A DNA stretch of 64,000 bases from Dendrocalamus latiflorus (GCA_017311315.1 CM029626.1:31180869-31244868); one strand, 5' to 3'; shown: positions 11,338 to 24,148, numbered from the stretch's first letter. Notes: generated from the sequence alone by a model not told the origin. Program-made: numbers and translations.

Positions 11338-12599
11338 TGTACCGGTACGGTCGCGGCTATGTGCGGTGACATCCACATATGCATATGACATGATATGATA
11401 TGATAATAACAAATCACATTAATCCATCCTCAAAGGAGCATCAACATGCTCATGACATATCCACATCCACCACATGTTATTTTCATGTTCCACATTATAA
11501 CATTAAGCAAGATTTCCACATGGCTACTAGCAGATTATCAACATATCAATGGATAAGTACTTGCAACCATCTCCACAATTAAGATATCATGCAATCATGG
11601 CATAATGTATCAAATTATGATAATAATGTAAACTGAAAGTAGAAGGAATAACAAGTTAAACGGTAGCAACCACCGCTACGTTTACTTGCCTCAATCCGAC
11701 GAAGCGAAGTAAAATCAAGAGCGCTCAGGGACAAGACCACCTGTCCAAAAGACATCTCTCAGCACAAAGCCACAGCATATAAACACGACATAAATAATTA
11801 AAGACGTCGCTAGAACCCGAACCCGCACAAACTCCTCTCCCCTCAACAGTTCAGCAAATCACCTTCTGCAGCAGCGCTGCTTAACATTTTCGTAACTTTA
11901 AAAATATTGATCCAAATACAGCAAACGTACCTCTCTGGATTCATCACTTAAAAGCCTACATTTTTCATGTAGAACACTTATTTTTATTTTGATCACAGCT
12001 AGGTGTAATTTAATGCCCAAAACAGAGGAAGATCTCTGTTCTAGCAGATTGGACAGCGATATTAAAATGCGTCCCAACAACAATACAGGGGTCTAAAAAT
12101 TCTGAATTTTATACAGAAGCTATATCCCTGAATTATCTACAACTTTTTTAATTAAAGACATGACCATAAAAAACATTTACTACCTCAAATTCACAGATTA
12201 CCGTCGGTCCGTACCAATCTGCTCGCCTGACGAACAGCAGTATTCCCGACCATGTAACTCCCAGATCCCACGGCAGAACATTCCGAAACAAATACAGGAG
12301 ATGCGTCTAGAAATCCTCTACAACTTTCCTTTTGTGAGAGTCCGCAGGAAAATTCGTTTACTAAGTGAAAACCGCGCAAACAAACGCGCTGCGCGAATCA
12401 ATCTACAAGCAGACAGCAGGTAATCTCTAAGCGGGCGATTAATCTATAATCTCCCTTCAAAATCCGTGCCAAGAACCCTAATTATTCAGAAAAAAAGAGG
12501 GTTTGGGATGAGGAAAAATTACCTAGATGAAGAATCACCCCTTTTTTTCCTCTTCTTCTTCTCCTTCCTTCTCCTTCCTTCTTCTCCTTCCTCTCCTTG

Positions 12600-12760
12600 G
12601 CTCCAGTGGCAGCAACACTTGTGGGGGAGGTGGGGGCACCAACCAGGGAGGGGGCTGCACCCAAGAGGGTGGGAAAGGGGGGGTGGCGGCTGTGGGGGGG
12701 AAGGGGGAGAATGGCTTAGGGTTTATGGGAGGGAGAGGGGGAGGTGCGGCCACCCCTTGG
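12600..12760 (+). repeat. G-rich block of D LTR
   Basis: Repeated runs of three to eight G on the plus strand (C on D's sense strand) follow a pyrimidine tract at 12540-12600. The other LTR has the same block at 18850-18990, with a longer G run near 18927-18942. Confidence 0.7.
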
Positions 12761-12942
12761 GCCTCCGGCCCAAGGTGGTCGGCCCACTCTCCCGATAGCC
12801 CATCCGAGTTTATTATTACTTTTTTTAATTTATTTAATACTGTTCTACAATTTTTATTTTTTCCTTCCCGCGATTTACCGAAAAACCGGCGACTCCGTGA
12901 TTATTTTAAAACTTACGCCGAATCGACGATCAGGGTATTACA

Positions 12943-12954
12943 TTCTCCCCACTT
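12943..12954 (-). other. Element D polypurine tract
   Basis: The minus strand reads AAGTGGGGAGAA immediately before the 3' LTR TG. This is the plus-strand priming site of the element and fixes its orientation. Confidence 0.85.
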
Positions 12955-15900
12955 AAAAAGGATTCGTCCTCGAATCTAACTCCTCAAACCACAAATCAAG
13001 AGAATAGCAAGAAAAGAGCAATGAAGGAAAGAACAACCACAAGAAAGAGCATCCCAAGGATAGATCATTCCAAGGGAACCACTACTACGGGTTCTCACCC
13101 GCCTTGAAGAACTCGGGTCCTTCTTCTACATTTGAACTTCAAGCTCCCACGTCACCTCCCGCTCGGATTGATTCGCCAAGAGGGCCTCCACATACATGGT
13201 GGCTCTCTTCTCATGTCCAACTCCGATGAGTCCACGACACGCGCCGGTCAACGCCGAGCACCCGCAACTCTTTTGTCGGCTCTGAGCGGCCAACAGATCC
13301 TGCCGTTCTCACAAAATTCTTCGCCACAACTATCAAGCCACTATCTAATACCATCCTCCTTCCTAAAACATTTTCCTCTATTTATTATAATCGGGATAAT
13401 GCATTGTATCCCTTTTAAAGAATTCAACCACAGATTCCACTCATAACATTACTCGAAGCACGAACAATAACTTCGCAAAAGAAACCCAACCAAAAGAGGA
13501 TTAAAGGATTCTCAAGTAACATACTAGCAAACAACCTTCCTTCAAAGGACCACAATCCAAAACAAAGGATTCACAACAAAACCATTCACACTCTCCAAAA
13601 AGCCATTTGGAGAATCCACACTGCACAAGTCAAGAGTGAAAATCACTCGTTAGACCAAAACAATCATTTTCTTTTCCTAACTGGAAAAGAATACACCACA
13701 ACATATAACAACTCAATTTGTAGATGACCTCTGCCATAAACACACAGTTTAAACAAGAATCAAGAGAGCATATTACTGCTCGAGTTATTAATAATTTCCC
13801 AATCCATTCCCTTTGGAAATTTAACTTCCTTGAACCAAGGATTTCCAAATCATCGCCCAACACACCAACTCATTTACCTTAGGTTGGCAACTTCGACGAT
13901 GCGATCAAACTGAGTACAGCATCCATACCCTTGCAGAGAGACTCTACTGTCTCCACAAAAAAACATTCTAGCCAAGCCCTCGATTAATGGAATTACTTTG
14001 ACAGATAATTCCTAAAACTCCTCAATCCTTTTAAGGATAACAACTCAAAATTTATATCACACCCACAATCTCACCAAAATCAATCACATGACCACACCAA
14101 CTATATGCCATACACCTCTTAAGGACTTTGCAACTCAAATTGATTACCCCTTTCTTGGAGAGGCAAAAAGAAGTAAATTTCAGCACAAAAGAAGATGTTA
14201 CCATCTGCAATAAACACAAAACCAAGAGAAATAACAATGAACTTGGACAACAAAAGATAAGATCACATTTGAAGGCACATGCCTCCTCAAGAAGAAAAAA
14301 TATCAAATCTCAACCAAAAGAATACAGTATTGCTAATTGAGCTCAATAAACTCTTATGCGGCAAAAATAAGAAGTCAAACACACTTCAAAAAGATTGCAC
14401 ATCTTGACTTCAACCTCCAATACTTTTACCACACTCCTTCTTTTAACAAAGAGAACAACTTTCTTTGATTACGGTATCACCTTGACAATTCCAACAAAAG
14501 TGATTTAAAGACCACAACACATTAATCCCTTAAGAACTAATAAAAGCTCTCAACGCGTCACTTTGCTCAAACAATTTCAGCTGCCACATAAATCATGAGA
14601 TCAAAAAGATTGCGTACACAAATCTCAAAACTTTTGATTTAAGTAGTATCATGAAAGTTATCAAATTCTTTTATTTAAGAAACATTCAACATTATCATCA
14701 CAACCACATACTGACCATCATGCTAACATCAGAATAATACATTCTTAACAAGCATCATCATATCCACAAATCCCTTCATAAACTTTTCCAAAAGAAACAT
14801 AAGAAATCACTTCATCATGTTTCTATTATCTGAATAAGATTGCAACTACTTAATCTAGGAAATCCTAGTGCATAAGCCACCATATTAAATCAAAGCTTTT
14901 AAACAAGATGATACTAGAACATGACAATCTCACAAACATGCTAGTATGAATCTCTTATTAGATTCCATATATTCAATTCTTATTGATGCTCAACTCTAAT
15001 TTAGCACAAATTGATTGTACTCTAGTCATTACTAGTAATAATTGATTATTATTTTATCATAACAACATTCATGATCCTAACTCCGTTTTACAATCATAAA
15101 ACAATCATGAGCATAGATTCAGTATCCCACCTTACGTTCAGAAATTAGAACGAAATAACTTTAAACTTCAATAATACCAGCTTTGTAAGACAAGATTCTA
15201 CAAGTCAATACATCCACCTTCCTCTATTCCTTTATACATATTTCAACAATTTAGCATGGTGAAAGATAGATGAATCTAGCAATTGTACATGCTCATAAAG
15301 TATCTAAATAAAGGACAGGTTAAAGGTTAATATTACCAAGACAATATTCCCAACACCTCCTTACAAAATCATTTCAAACGGTCAGATTAATTGCTAAAGA
15401 CAAAATAATTCAATTTGTCCAACAGGATAGAAATTTGAACAATCATAATAATCATTCCAATTCTTTTGCACACTCCTCAATAACTCCATGAGTTCTAATC
15501 ATGTATAGACAAATTCTTAATCACAGTTCTTCAAGAAACTATTACAAGGCGATATCAAATTAATCAACTATATTTCCGAGGATGCTAGTTAAATTAATTA
15601 TGCACCATACTAACATCTCAACTTGATAATTCATACCTTATGAATTAATTTATATAATTCCCACCTTCCACTAAAGCATAGCAAAACACCACAAAGGGTT
15701 TAACACTCTCTTTCAGAAAGGAGAGGATTTAAACTTCAACACTCGAAATAATCTAAATGAAATACGTATATCTAAGGCTTTCACATATTAATGAGTTTGC
15801 AACATAAAACTTTCATTAATAAAAATACCAAGCGAACCAATGAGTCATGAATCACAACAAGACAAAACTCCCACGAAGGGACTATCCTTTCAAATCAATA

Positions 15901-16380
15901 ATATTCACAAGGAGCAAAAGTGTCTCAAATGTTCCGAGAAGAAACAATAATTGTTTCAAAGAACAGGTAGAGACCAATTGCAAACCAACAACTGCAATGA
16001 TCCACAATCTCAAGAGAAAATTCATTAACTGCAATAGGCCAGGAATTGGCCAAAATCAACTCAAGGAAGTTAACAACCTTTCTTAAGAAACTCACTCACA
16101 ACATCTGCACTAGTTACCCGAGGTAACTACATCGCTAATCCCCATGCTACAAACAGTGGTATAACCTGGCAATGCCAAGGCAGCAAATACAACCTCTACA
16201 TCTTATCATTGACAATTCTCACTCATAACAGTCATAGGAGCAAATAATAATCATACAAGATTATCTCATAATGTAAATCATCAATACAACATGTCAAAAG
16301 CATAAGTGCAATGCTTGACCCATCCCATCCTACTGTGCACCAGTGTGTCAATTTAATAATTTAATTACCACGGACCTAAC

Positions 16381-16398
16381 GCCCGCTCTGATACCAAC
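16381..16398 (-). other. Element D primer-binding site
   Basis: The minus strand reads GTTGGTATCAGAGCGGGC next to the right LTR. It contains TGGTATCAGAGC, complementary to the 3' end of initiator tRNA-Met. Confidence 0.88.
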
Positions 16399-19194
16399 TG
16401 TAACACCCCAAGATCCACCTTACCCTGGGATGCTACTCCACTCCACAACTAGCCAATTTACAATATAAAATAAACTGGCAACAATTACTAAACCAGATAG
16501 TATAAGCGGAAGCATAAACAACTAAGGAATAACAGGATAGTGATAGCAATTCACTATTTAAAACATCCTCCAACAATTTAATCTAAATCATAGTTCACAA
16601 ATTTAACATTATTAAGATAATGTCAACAAAGCTATGCAAGGCCTAGAATCCTTTCAACTTTATTACAGCATGAAAATATGATTCACATGCATCAGTGTGG
16701 TGCCGTTCTACCCTTCCCATGCATGCTCAAAGTCCACCTGTAGGGAGGGGGAAACAAGGGTGAGATAAAAATCTCAGCAAGCAAACTGTTTAACAGGCTA
16801 TCCAAACTACAAACAATTCTACATCATCATTTATAATTCCATACAACTACAACCATAATTCATGTCCACAATTATTAAACCACCATAAATTTTCATGAAT
16901 CATACCTCTTCAATTTCAGATTTAATTGGCATATGAATGCAGTCATTTTATCCACAATTAAATGCAAATGAAACAATTAATCTTCCACAAACTACAATAG
17001 ATTAATCATCAACAATTTAATCTTCCACAAATAACAATGTTTATATCCTCAATCCTCAAATCACCATCAGTGACGGCAAAACATTAACAAATAAATCTTG
17101 TTTGACTACTTTTAAACCTCAACCACTATCACCACCAAGACAATAAAACGTATGTATGTTGTTTTCCAATACTTTGTTGTTTCTCACATCCACAACTGCT
17201 ATCATCAATTATCACAAGAGAAAAGAGTCTCATGCCACAACCACAACCCTGACCATACACACGTGACGAATCCTATTCCACGACCTCAACCACAATCCTC
17301 ATACCACAAGTAGCTCACACGAGCCAATTCCACATTACAGCTATGAAGTTGTATATTCCACATTACAACTATGAGTTGAAAATTCCACAAAATAACTTCA
17401 CCACATTATATTGCATATGTATGCAAATGATCTTCCCACAATGCAATGCATATGAATGCTTTCATGCTATGCTCCACATCACTCTTTCCAGGGCAGGATT
17501 TGAGATGCATCGTATTACGGCAATATACGATGCTCCCGCGGGATAAGAGGTGCATCGTATTACGGCAATATACGATGCTGTACCGGTACGGTCGCGGCTA
17601 TGTGCGGCGACATCCACATATGCATATGACATGATATGATATGATAATCACAAATCACATTAATCCATCCTCAAAGGAGCATCAACATGCTCACGACATA
17701 TCCATATCCACCACATGTTATTTTCATGTTCCACATTATAACATTAAGCAAGATTTCCACATGGCTACTAGCAGATTATCAACATATCAATGGATAAGTA
17801 CTTGCAACCATCTCCACAATTAAGATATCATGCAATCATAGCATAATGTGTCAAATTATGATAATAATGTAAACTGAAAGTAGAAGGAATAACAAGTTAA
17901 ACGGTAGCAACCACCGCTACGTTTACTTGCCTCAATCCGACGAAGCGAAGTAAAATCAAGAGCGCTCAGGGACAAGACCACCTGTCCAAAAGACATCTCT
18001 CAGCACAAAGCTACAGCATACAAACACGACATAAATAATTAAAGATGTCGCTAGAACCTGAACCCGCACAAACTCCTCTCCGCTCAACAGTTCAGCAAAT
18101 TACCCTCTGCAGAAGCGCTGCTTAACATTTTCGTAACTTTAAAAATATTGATCCAAATACAGCAAACGTACCTCTCTGGATTCATCACTTAAAAGCCTAC
18201 ATTTTTCATGTAGAACACCTATTTTTATTTTGATCACAGCTAGGTGTAATTTAATGCCCAAAACAGAGGAAGATCTCTGTTCTAGCAGATTGGACAGCGA
18301 TATTAAAATGCGTCCCAACAACAATACAGGGGTCTAAAAATTCTGAATTTTATATGGCAGCTATATCCCCGAATTATCTACAACTTTTTAATTAAATACA
18401 TGACCATAAAAAAGATTTACTATCTCAAATTCACAGATTACCGTAGGTCTGTACCAATCTGCTCGCCTGACGAACAGCAGTATTCCCGACACTGTAACTC
18501 CCAGATCCCATAGAAAATTCCGAAAAAATACAGGAGATGCGTCTGGAAATCCTCTACAACTTTCCTTTTGGGAGAGTCCGCAGAAAAATTCGTTTACTAA
18601 GTGAAAACCGCGCAAACAAACGCACTGCGCGAATCAATCTACAGGCAGACAGTAGGTAATCTCTAACGGGCAATTAATCTATAATCTCCCTTCAAAATCC
18701 GTGCCAAGAACCCTAATTATTGAGAAAAAAAGAGGGTTTGGGATGAGGAAAAATTATCTAGATGAAGAATCACCCCTTTTTTTCCTCTTCTTCTTCTCCT
18801 TCCTTCTCCTTCCTTCTTCTCCTTCCTCTCCTTGGCTCCAATGGCAGCAGCACTTGTGGGGGAGGTGGGGGCACCAACCAGGGAGGGGGCTGCGCCCAAG
18901 AGGGTGGGAAAGGGGGTGGCGGCTGTGGGGGGGGGGGGGGGGGAAGGGGGAGAATGGCTTAGGGTTTTAGGGGAGGGAGAGGGGGAGGTGCGGCCACCCC
19001 TTGGGCCTCCGGCCCAAGGTGGTCGGCCCACTCTCCCGATAGCCCATCCGAGTTTATTATTATTATTTTTAATTTATTTTATTCATTTTATACTGTTCTA
19101 CAATTTTTATTTTTCCTTCCCGCGATTTACCGAAAAACCGGCGACTCCGCGATTATTTTAAAACTTACGCCGAATCGACGATCAGGGTATTACA
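16399..19194 (-). repeat. Element D 5' LTR
   Basis: The LTR is 2796 bases, a near copy of 10159-12942. Differences are single bases, small indels, and a changed stretch near 18515-18545, where about 10 bases of the left copy are missing. The twin hairpins are kept at 17507-17533 and 17552-17578. Confidence 0.92.
17507..17578. repeat. Twin hairpins in D right LTR
   Basis: Same two GCATCGTAT / ATACGATGC hairpins as in the left LTR, with both arms and loops unchanged. Confidence 0.85.
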
Positions 19195-19357
19195 AGGCAT
19201 TCATCCAGTTTTTCATGTCAGCCAACTCAAAAGGCATTGTGGTCCTACTGCCATCCCCAGTCCGGATTTACCTCTTGTCAGTACAGACGCGAAGATCAAA
19301 ACTGAGCCAGCTGCTGTGTTGGAAACCAGAGCTTTACCCCGCCGTGATAAATTGGTA
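19195..19357 (+). pseudogene. Element C integrase, C-terminal part after D
   Basis: After the second aggca copy the frame reads IHPVFHVSQLKRHCGP and continues to LETRALPRRDKL. This is the conserved gypsy integrase C-terminal stretch that normally leads on to a VQWLVKW-like segment. The match stops near 19357, where a GGGTAGCGCC repeat begins, so C is truncated here by a deletion or rearrangement. It completes the sequence broken at 10158. Confidence 0.88.
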
Positions 19358-21312
19358 GCGCCGGGTAGCGCCGGCGGCGGAGGACGTCCGCGAGCATGTC
19401 GTCGGGTAGCGCCATGCCCATCTCCTTCGTAGCTAGGCGAGGCGAGGGCGATCTCGATTGGATTTCTGCGTTTGGTTCTACGGTTGATCTTGGCGGCGCA
19501 TCTTTAGCCCTTGCTCAGGTTTTGCTTGCTTCTCCGCCTGCTCAAATAGTAGTGGGCCTGCTGGGAGATCCAACTGGGCCGGCCGTCCGGCCCAACATTG
19601 CCCATTTGCAATGTAGCTTAAGTGTGAATTGAAATGAGCTTTTTGGTTCCATCTGTGTGGCTATGTTGAATGCTTGTAGAGCAAACATGGATGTGGTGAG
19701 AGGTTGACCCACAAAATCTTAGAAATCATGTATTAATATCCAAATTTCATGGACCTGCTATTCAATTCATTGGTCTGAATCAGATACGTCAAGAAGGGTT
19801 ACCGTGGACAAAGGTCTCACGAAAGAAGCAGCTAGCTGTCATGTCTCCTTCACTTCGCTAAAAACTAATTTTGCACAAATCTAGAGGTACAGTTCATCAA
19901 CTTACTAGAACCATACACCACAAGAAGTACGCCAAGCTTTTCCTTTTTTTTGAGGAGAAACATACCAAGAACTCAACCTTGTGCTAGTAAGAATTAATGA
20001 ATGATATTGTCAAAGAGACTCAGAAGGGCTACTGGATGTGGTTCAGTGCTTACTGTGTATACGAAGTGAAATGGTAGGGTCAATCTTGCCGACACTTGTG
20101 TAAATATTTATAACAGCCGAAACTACTGAAAGACTCCACAATGTTTCAGTGGTATATATGCCTTATTACATGAAATGGTGTAGTTGTATAGAGGCGGCCG
20201 TGGCGCTGGAGCTAAGGTGGCCGCTGTCGAAGGGGTTGGCGTAGTGGTATGAGCTCATCAGCACCACCTCCATCATCTGCAACTTGGATATGTTGCGCTT
20301 ATATCTACCTATCTATATAGTGGGCGTTTGCTGTGCACTCATCAGGGCAGCAGTGCACTCACGGCAGATCCGGCCGTGCATTCATGCACGGACGCTCCAG
20401 ATCCAGGCAGGCGGGCACCTCACGAACGCGTCATCCGATTGGCGTTGGACCGCTCACATCTACGCGAGTGCCACTGCGAAAAAAACCCCGCCTATCTCGT
20501 CCCTCACGCGCCTGCTCCTCAAATCCCCACTCCACAATCCTAAATTCCCCACTCCTCCCCTTCAATGGTGATGGTGGCTTCGTAGCCCTCCGACGGTGTG
20601 ACGCTCCACCGGCTCCACCTCCCCTCTGATGCCGCTCCACCACCCCACCTGGCGGCTCCACCTTCCCTTCGACGGTGCTCCACCACCCCTCCGATGGCGC
20701 TTTGAGACGGCGGCTGCCTCTCCGATGATGACTCCAACTCCTCTCCATGCCGCTCGCCCGAGTGTGTCTGCTCAACTGTGTGTGTGCTCCGACGGCGATA
20801 GTGGCACCACATGCATTTATTTGGCAGCAAGAGGAGAACCAAGTAGGGCCTTTTGTATGTAGCAGGCAGGGGAATCAAGTTGTCAGCTTTTGTATCCGGC
20901 ATTGCTCATATGAAATTTTCAGTTGAAATCGTCAATGAGGTTGTTACCCATTGTATTTGGCTGGCCAATGGTCATAAAGGGTGCAAGATTCATGCCCCGC
21001 AAAATCTGGGATGATATTTTGCAAGGCAATGGTCATGGGACCAAATTCTGGGATGATGTCTGCCTACGCAATGGGAATTCTGGCATGGTCTTGTAATGCG
21101 TATGTTGAATTGTAAATATTATGCCAATAGGAAATAATATTTTTGGGGTTTGTGTGTTACGAACAACAAACAAGTGTATGTAATGTCGTGTGCTTGAATC
21201 TGTGAAATGGAGGGCTATTGCTTGAAAATTAAACCTGACATTGTTGACAGTTAGACGAGGGAGAACTGCAGCTCCAAATCATGGTACCATAGGATCAACA
21301 AATAATTCCTTT
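19358..21312. other. Unassigned region
   Basis: I recognise no family here. The start has three GGGTAGCGCC words and a 78-codon open frame (19396-19632) without known motifs. 20290-20870 is GC-rich with overlapping Pro/Arg-rich open frames on both strands, typical of chance coding in GC-rich DNA. 20930-21100 has two copies of an AAATTCTGGGATGAT-like phrase. This may be the host DNA into which C decayed, or parts of unrecognised elements. Confidence 0.4.
20166..20276 (-). pseudogene. Possible small host-gene fragment
   Basis: This is a 36-codon minus-strand frame, MMEVVLMSSYHYANPFDSG followed by a Ser/Ala run and ending IQLHHFM. Its codon composition is less random than the surroundings. The ATG follows a TTGCAG that could be a splice acceptor, so the piece could be a last exon rather than a whole gene. 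I do not recognise the protein. There is no supporting upstream exon. It may equally be chance. Confidence 0.25.
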
Positions 21313-21470
21313 CAAAAAAGAGCATTGTAGTGCTCAAAGAGTGTTAGAAGTCGAAAAGAGCACTATAGCGGCCGAAGAATATGAGAAGTTGAAAAGAGCA
21401 CTACAGTGGCTGAAGTGTTAAAAGTCGAATAGAGTAGTCGATTGAAAAAAAGTACTATAGCACTCAAAAG
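21313..21470. repeat. Short minisatellite with palindromic core
   Basis: About four diverged copies of a phrase near 45-60 bases long, built on AAAAGAGCACTATAG followed by a gaag..gttagaagtcg segment. The core GAGCACTATAGTGCTC-like sequence is self-complementary. Confidence 0.55.
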
Positions 21471-21659
21471 GAGATGATTCAAACCGAGCCAAAACTCAAA
21501 AGCTTATAACTTTTGCATATGAGCTCCAAATTTAGTGATCTTTATTTCTAAAATCTTCTAAAATCATGATCTTTCACAATATATAAAAATATTTAAGTTT
21601 TATCTCTATTTAAATATATTTGGCTCTTATTTTTCTTTATCTGCATTTTTATCGATTAG

Positions 21660-22870
21660 ATGACGTCGTGCCAGACAACTTCGAGAACACGCTCGAAACA
21701 TTCTGTGAGCAACAAGAGCAAGGTAAACACCTCTTTGATCATGTTGATCCTATTATTTTAATTATTATATATTGTTTATAAAATTTATTATGCATGCATG
21801 TATGTTCTATTAAAATTGCTATACTGTAGATAATGGTAGTTACAACTGCTCGTATGCAGTGAACCTCCTTGAAAATTTGACATCCTCACTGTTGTAACCT
21901 CTAGGACATGGTTTAGAAAATATCTATTATCAAATTGGGAATATTACATTGATATATGGCCTAGATACCTAGCCACGCAATAACTTTCTCTAAGCTTGAT
22001 ATTTCAAAAAATTACGCATGGATATGGTGGTTTCAAAATGTTAGACCAGAGGAGGAATTTCTATTAGTTTGGTATAAAAAATATAAAAAAACCTAGTTTT
22101 TGAATGTGAATGAGTTATATGATGAACTATCAAATGTGACGAGGAACCTCACATATAGATCGGGGGATATTCTCGCCCAGGTCAATTAAGGATCGAACAT
22201 TATAACTGTACATCTAAGTCACATCGTACAATCATATGTGTTATATGGGCTCTGGTTTTACCTGATTAAAGTTGTCTAGGTCTAGCCTTGCATTGTGGTA
22301 GGTGCATAAGTAGTAAGGGCACTCCAGCAAGGTTTGCTCATTGGGGCTCCATTCACCAAGGTGTTGGGACGAAAACTTACTAATACAATGGTGAATGCCT
22401 CACCAAGGGGAGACAATTTGCTAAGGTGAGGCCTATAATATAACTCGCTTGGGGCCTCCAAGAGAGGGCTTGTCCATTCATCAAGCTGGTGCAAGGTTAA
22501 GACTAGATAACCAAAAAGCTAGATGATAATTACTATCGTCACACGCCAAAGGAAGCGTGTAATGATCGATAGTGTATTGGATTATCTCATATGGGTAAAT
22601 TTGTATAACCTCTACAGAGTGTTAGAAACTATTTAAATAGCAGTGCTCGCGGTCATGAGCATGCTTGGATGCGGCCACAATGGGTATAGTTTTCCTTTTT
22701 AAAATTGATTCACTGAACTTAACGGGATGGCATGGACGTCTATTCGTGTGCCACGCCAATGGGTAGGAATTGTGCGATGTTCATAGCCGACGAAGGCTGT
22801 GAATGGATTTGATCTACTATTATGGAAGTTATATAAATGCTATTTTATTACATGTCAAATGCTCCTAAAA
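21660..22870 (+). repeat. Eroded gypsy-type LTR remnant
   Basis: The phrase around AGCAAGGTAAACACCTC then GATCATGTTGATCC (21715-21755) resembles 57430-57470 in J. The phrase around CTCTACAGAGTGTTAGAAAC then ATAGCAGTGCTCGCGGTCA (22610-22660) resembles 37410-37450 in E. Order and strand are the same as in E. No TG/CA termini or TSD could be assigned. 22280-22500 within it reads differently (a CACCAAGG-rich patch) and may be a small inserted element. Confidence 0.5.
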
Positions 22871-23037
22871 ATTCCATTGCAAATTTTTACTTATCAATAT
22901 TGCAAATAAATATGTTATCATTGATTTAACTGTTTAGAAGAATGGCTGGACATTTGTTACAAAAAGACAACCAGATAAAGGGATTACAAGGAGACTGGAA
23001 GTTGAGAATTTTGTAGGATGAGAATTGGGTGATAAGT

Positions 23038-24148
23038 TGTAACATCCCAAATTTCAAGTGTTAAAAAATGTGAAAATTTTAAAACTTTTCTTGTAATTTG
23101 CTGGCATTCAAATTCCTTCCGAATATTTATTTGAAATCTTTTGAGTTTTGTTACATGCAAATAAATCTATTGAGAAATAGTATCCAAGTAAATAACTTGG
23201 CATATTTTAATACAAAGAATTACAAATTCTAAACTAATTTTAAATTACACATAAATCCAAAACCAAAATTTAGAATTTTAAAATCAAACCGAGAAGCAAA
23301 CACTCACATCTAAATAATTGAACTGAAAATTCAATTTTTGAATTTTAAAATCATGCAGAACTCAAAATAAATGAATCTTAATGAAAATTAAAATTTTAAA
23401 TTAAGAATCCAAAAATTGAAATCAGTAATCTTAAATTTGAAGTAGAAATTCAAATTAAAAATCCAAAATTCAAGATTTGATAAAGCTTTTCATTTTCTCT
23501 CATTCTCTCATTCTTCTCCCTCTTTCTCCTCTCACATGTGAGCCAGCCCCTTTTTCTCTCTTCTTCCCTCTCTCTTTTCCCTCTCTGTTGCTGGGCCCGA
23601 GCGCCCTTGCCTCCATCTCCCTTTCTCCTTCTCTTCCCTCCTTGCTCTATTTTTTTTCTTCTTCACCCATCTCTGCGCTCGCTCGCATCACCCGACCGCC
23701 CAGCCCCGTCCTCCCTGTTCCTCCATCACCTCCGCATCAGCCACATCACATCCTTCACGTCGCCGAACTGCTCCCGTCGCATCCCCGTCTATGCCCATGC
23801 CCTGTGCGTACATCATCCGGCATCGGTCGTCGCCTCGCCATCCCGTCACCACACCGCTCATTGTGCTTCGGTCGCAGGCCATAGTGGCTCTACAGCGGTA
23901 CCCCACGACTATAAATAGCCACTAGCCTCCTCCCTCATCTCCTACGCAGTTCCCCTGCTTCCCCGGCCAAACCACCGTGTCACCCTCCCCGCATCGTGCG
24001 TAGACCGCCACCCGCCTCCTCACCATTTCAGGCCCTTTGGCGAAGCACCGCCAATCTGACCACGTCACTTCATGTCCCGACTTCTCTTCTTCCTTCCCCT
24101 CCGTTTAACTGGAGCCCCATCACTAGAAACGGCCATAATGTTCGATCT
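23038..24148 (+). repeat. Element E: long gypsy-type LTR, left part
   Basis: Starts TGTAACATCCC at 23038. It has an AT-rich head, then a pyrimidine/GC-rich block (23490-24110) whose Pro/Ser-rich open frames I regard as non-coding. It is interrupted at 24148 by element F and continues at 34807. The last five bases, gatct, are F's TSD. Confidence 0.75.

Larger units (their letters stand above)
10159..12942 (-). repeat. Element D 3' LTR
   Basis: The LTR is 2784 bases. On the plus strand it runs from TGTAACACCCC to GGGTATTACA. Its ends form a near-perfect terminal inverted repeat (TGTAATACCC against TGTAACACCC). Small open frames inside are duplicated exactly at the other LTR only because the LTRs are copies, and I do not call them genes. 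It contains two hairpins (11266-11337) and a G-rich block (12600-12760). Confidence 0.92.
12943..16398 (-). other. Element D internal region, no coding capacity seen
   Basis: This is 3456 bases of AT-rich, A-skewed DNA (on the plus strand). The longest open frames are about 80 codons (for example 14052-14306 minus, 15847-16086 plus), with no gag, protease, RT, RNase H or integrase motif in any frame. I see no captured gene and no tandem repeat. Its preservation between two similar LTRs suggests it is the normal interior rather than a decayed one (inference). Confidence 0.8.
10159..19194 (-). mobile_element. Element D: non-coding LTR retrotransposon (LARD-like)
   Basis: D is 9036 bases: two long LTRs flanking 3456 bases without any sizeable open frame. 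The primer site lies next to the right LTR on the minus strand and the polypurine tract next to the left LTR, so D is in minus orientation. The TSD is perfect (aggca). In the first 540 bases I counted about five differences between the LTRs, so it is fairly young. The CGAGGACGAATCC then AGTGGGGAGAA polypurine context is the usual one of gypsy elements, and it probably moves with enzymes from a gypsy partner (inference). Large retrotransposon derivatives are the known class with this layout. Confidence 0.9.
7831..19357 (+). mobile_element. Element C: Ty3/gypsy retrotransposon, interrupted by D
   Basis: C starts abruptly at 7831 inside reverse transcriptase, where B inserted. It runs through RNase H and integrase to 10158, is split by D, and resumes at 19200 for the integrase C-terminus. 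The match to gypsy pol fades near 19357. RT-RNase H-integrase order is diagnostic of Ty3/gypsy. Gag, protease, the RT N-terminus and the 5' LTR are not in the window. No 3' LTR is seen after 19357. Confidence 0.88.

Noticed and set aside
11102..11582. Small frames repeated at 17343-17823
   Set aside because: Repetition is due to the two LTRs of element D; no domain and no reason to think they are translated.
20284..20902. Overlapping frames of 70-120 codons that could be a host gene
   Set aside because: Both strands open equally, GC-rich, no recognisable motif and no exon structure; left as unassigned DNA.
22282..22500. Possible MITE
   Set aside because: CACCAAGG-rich patch with hints of inverted ends, but I could not pair termini convincingly or find a target duplication.
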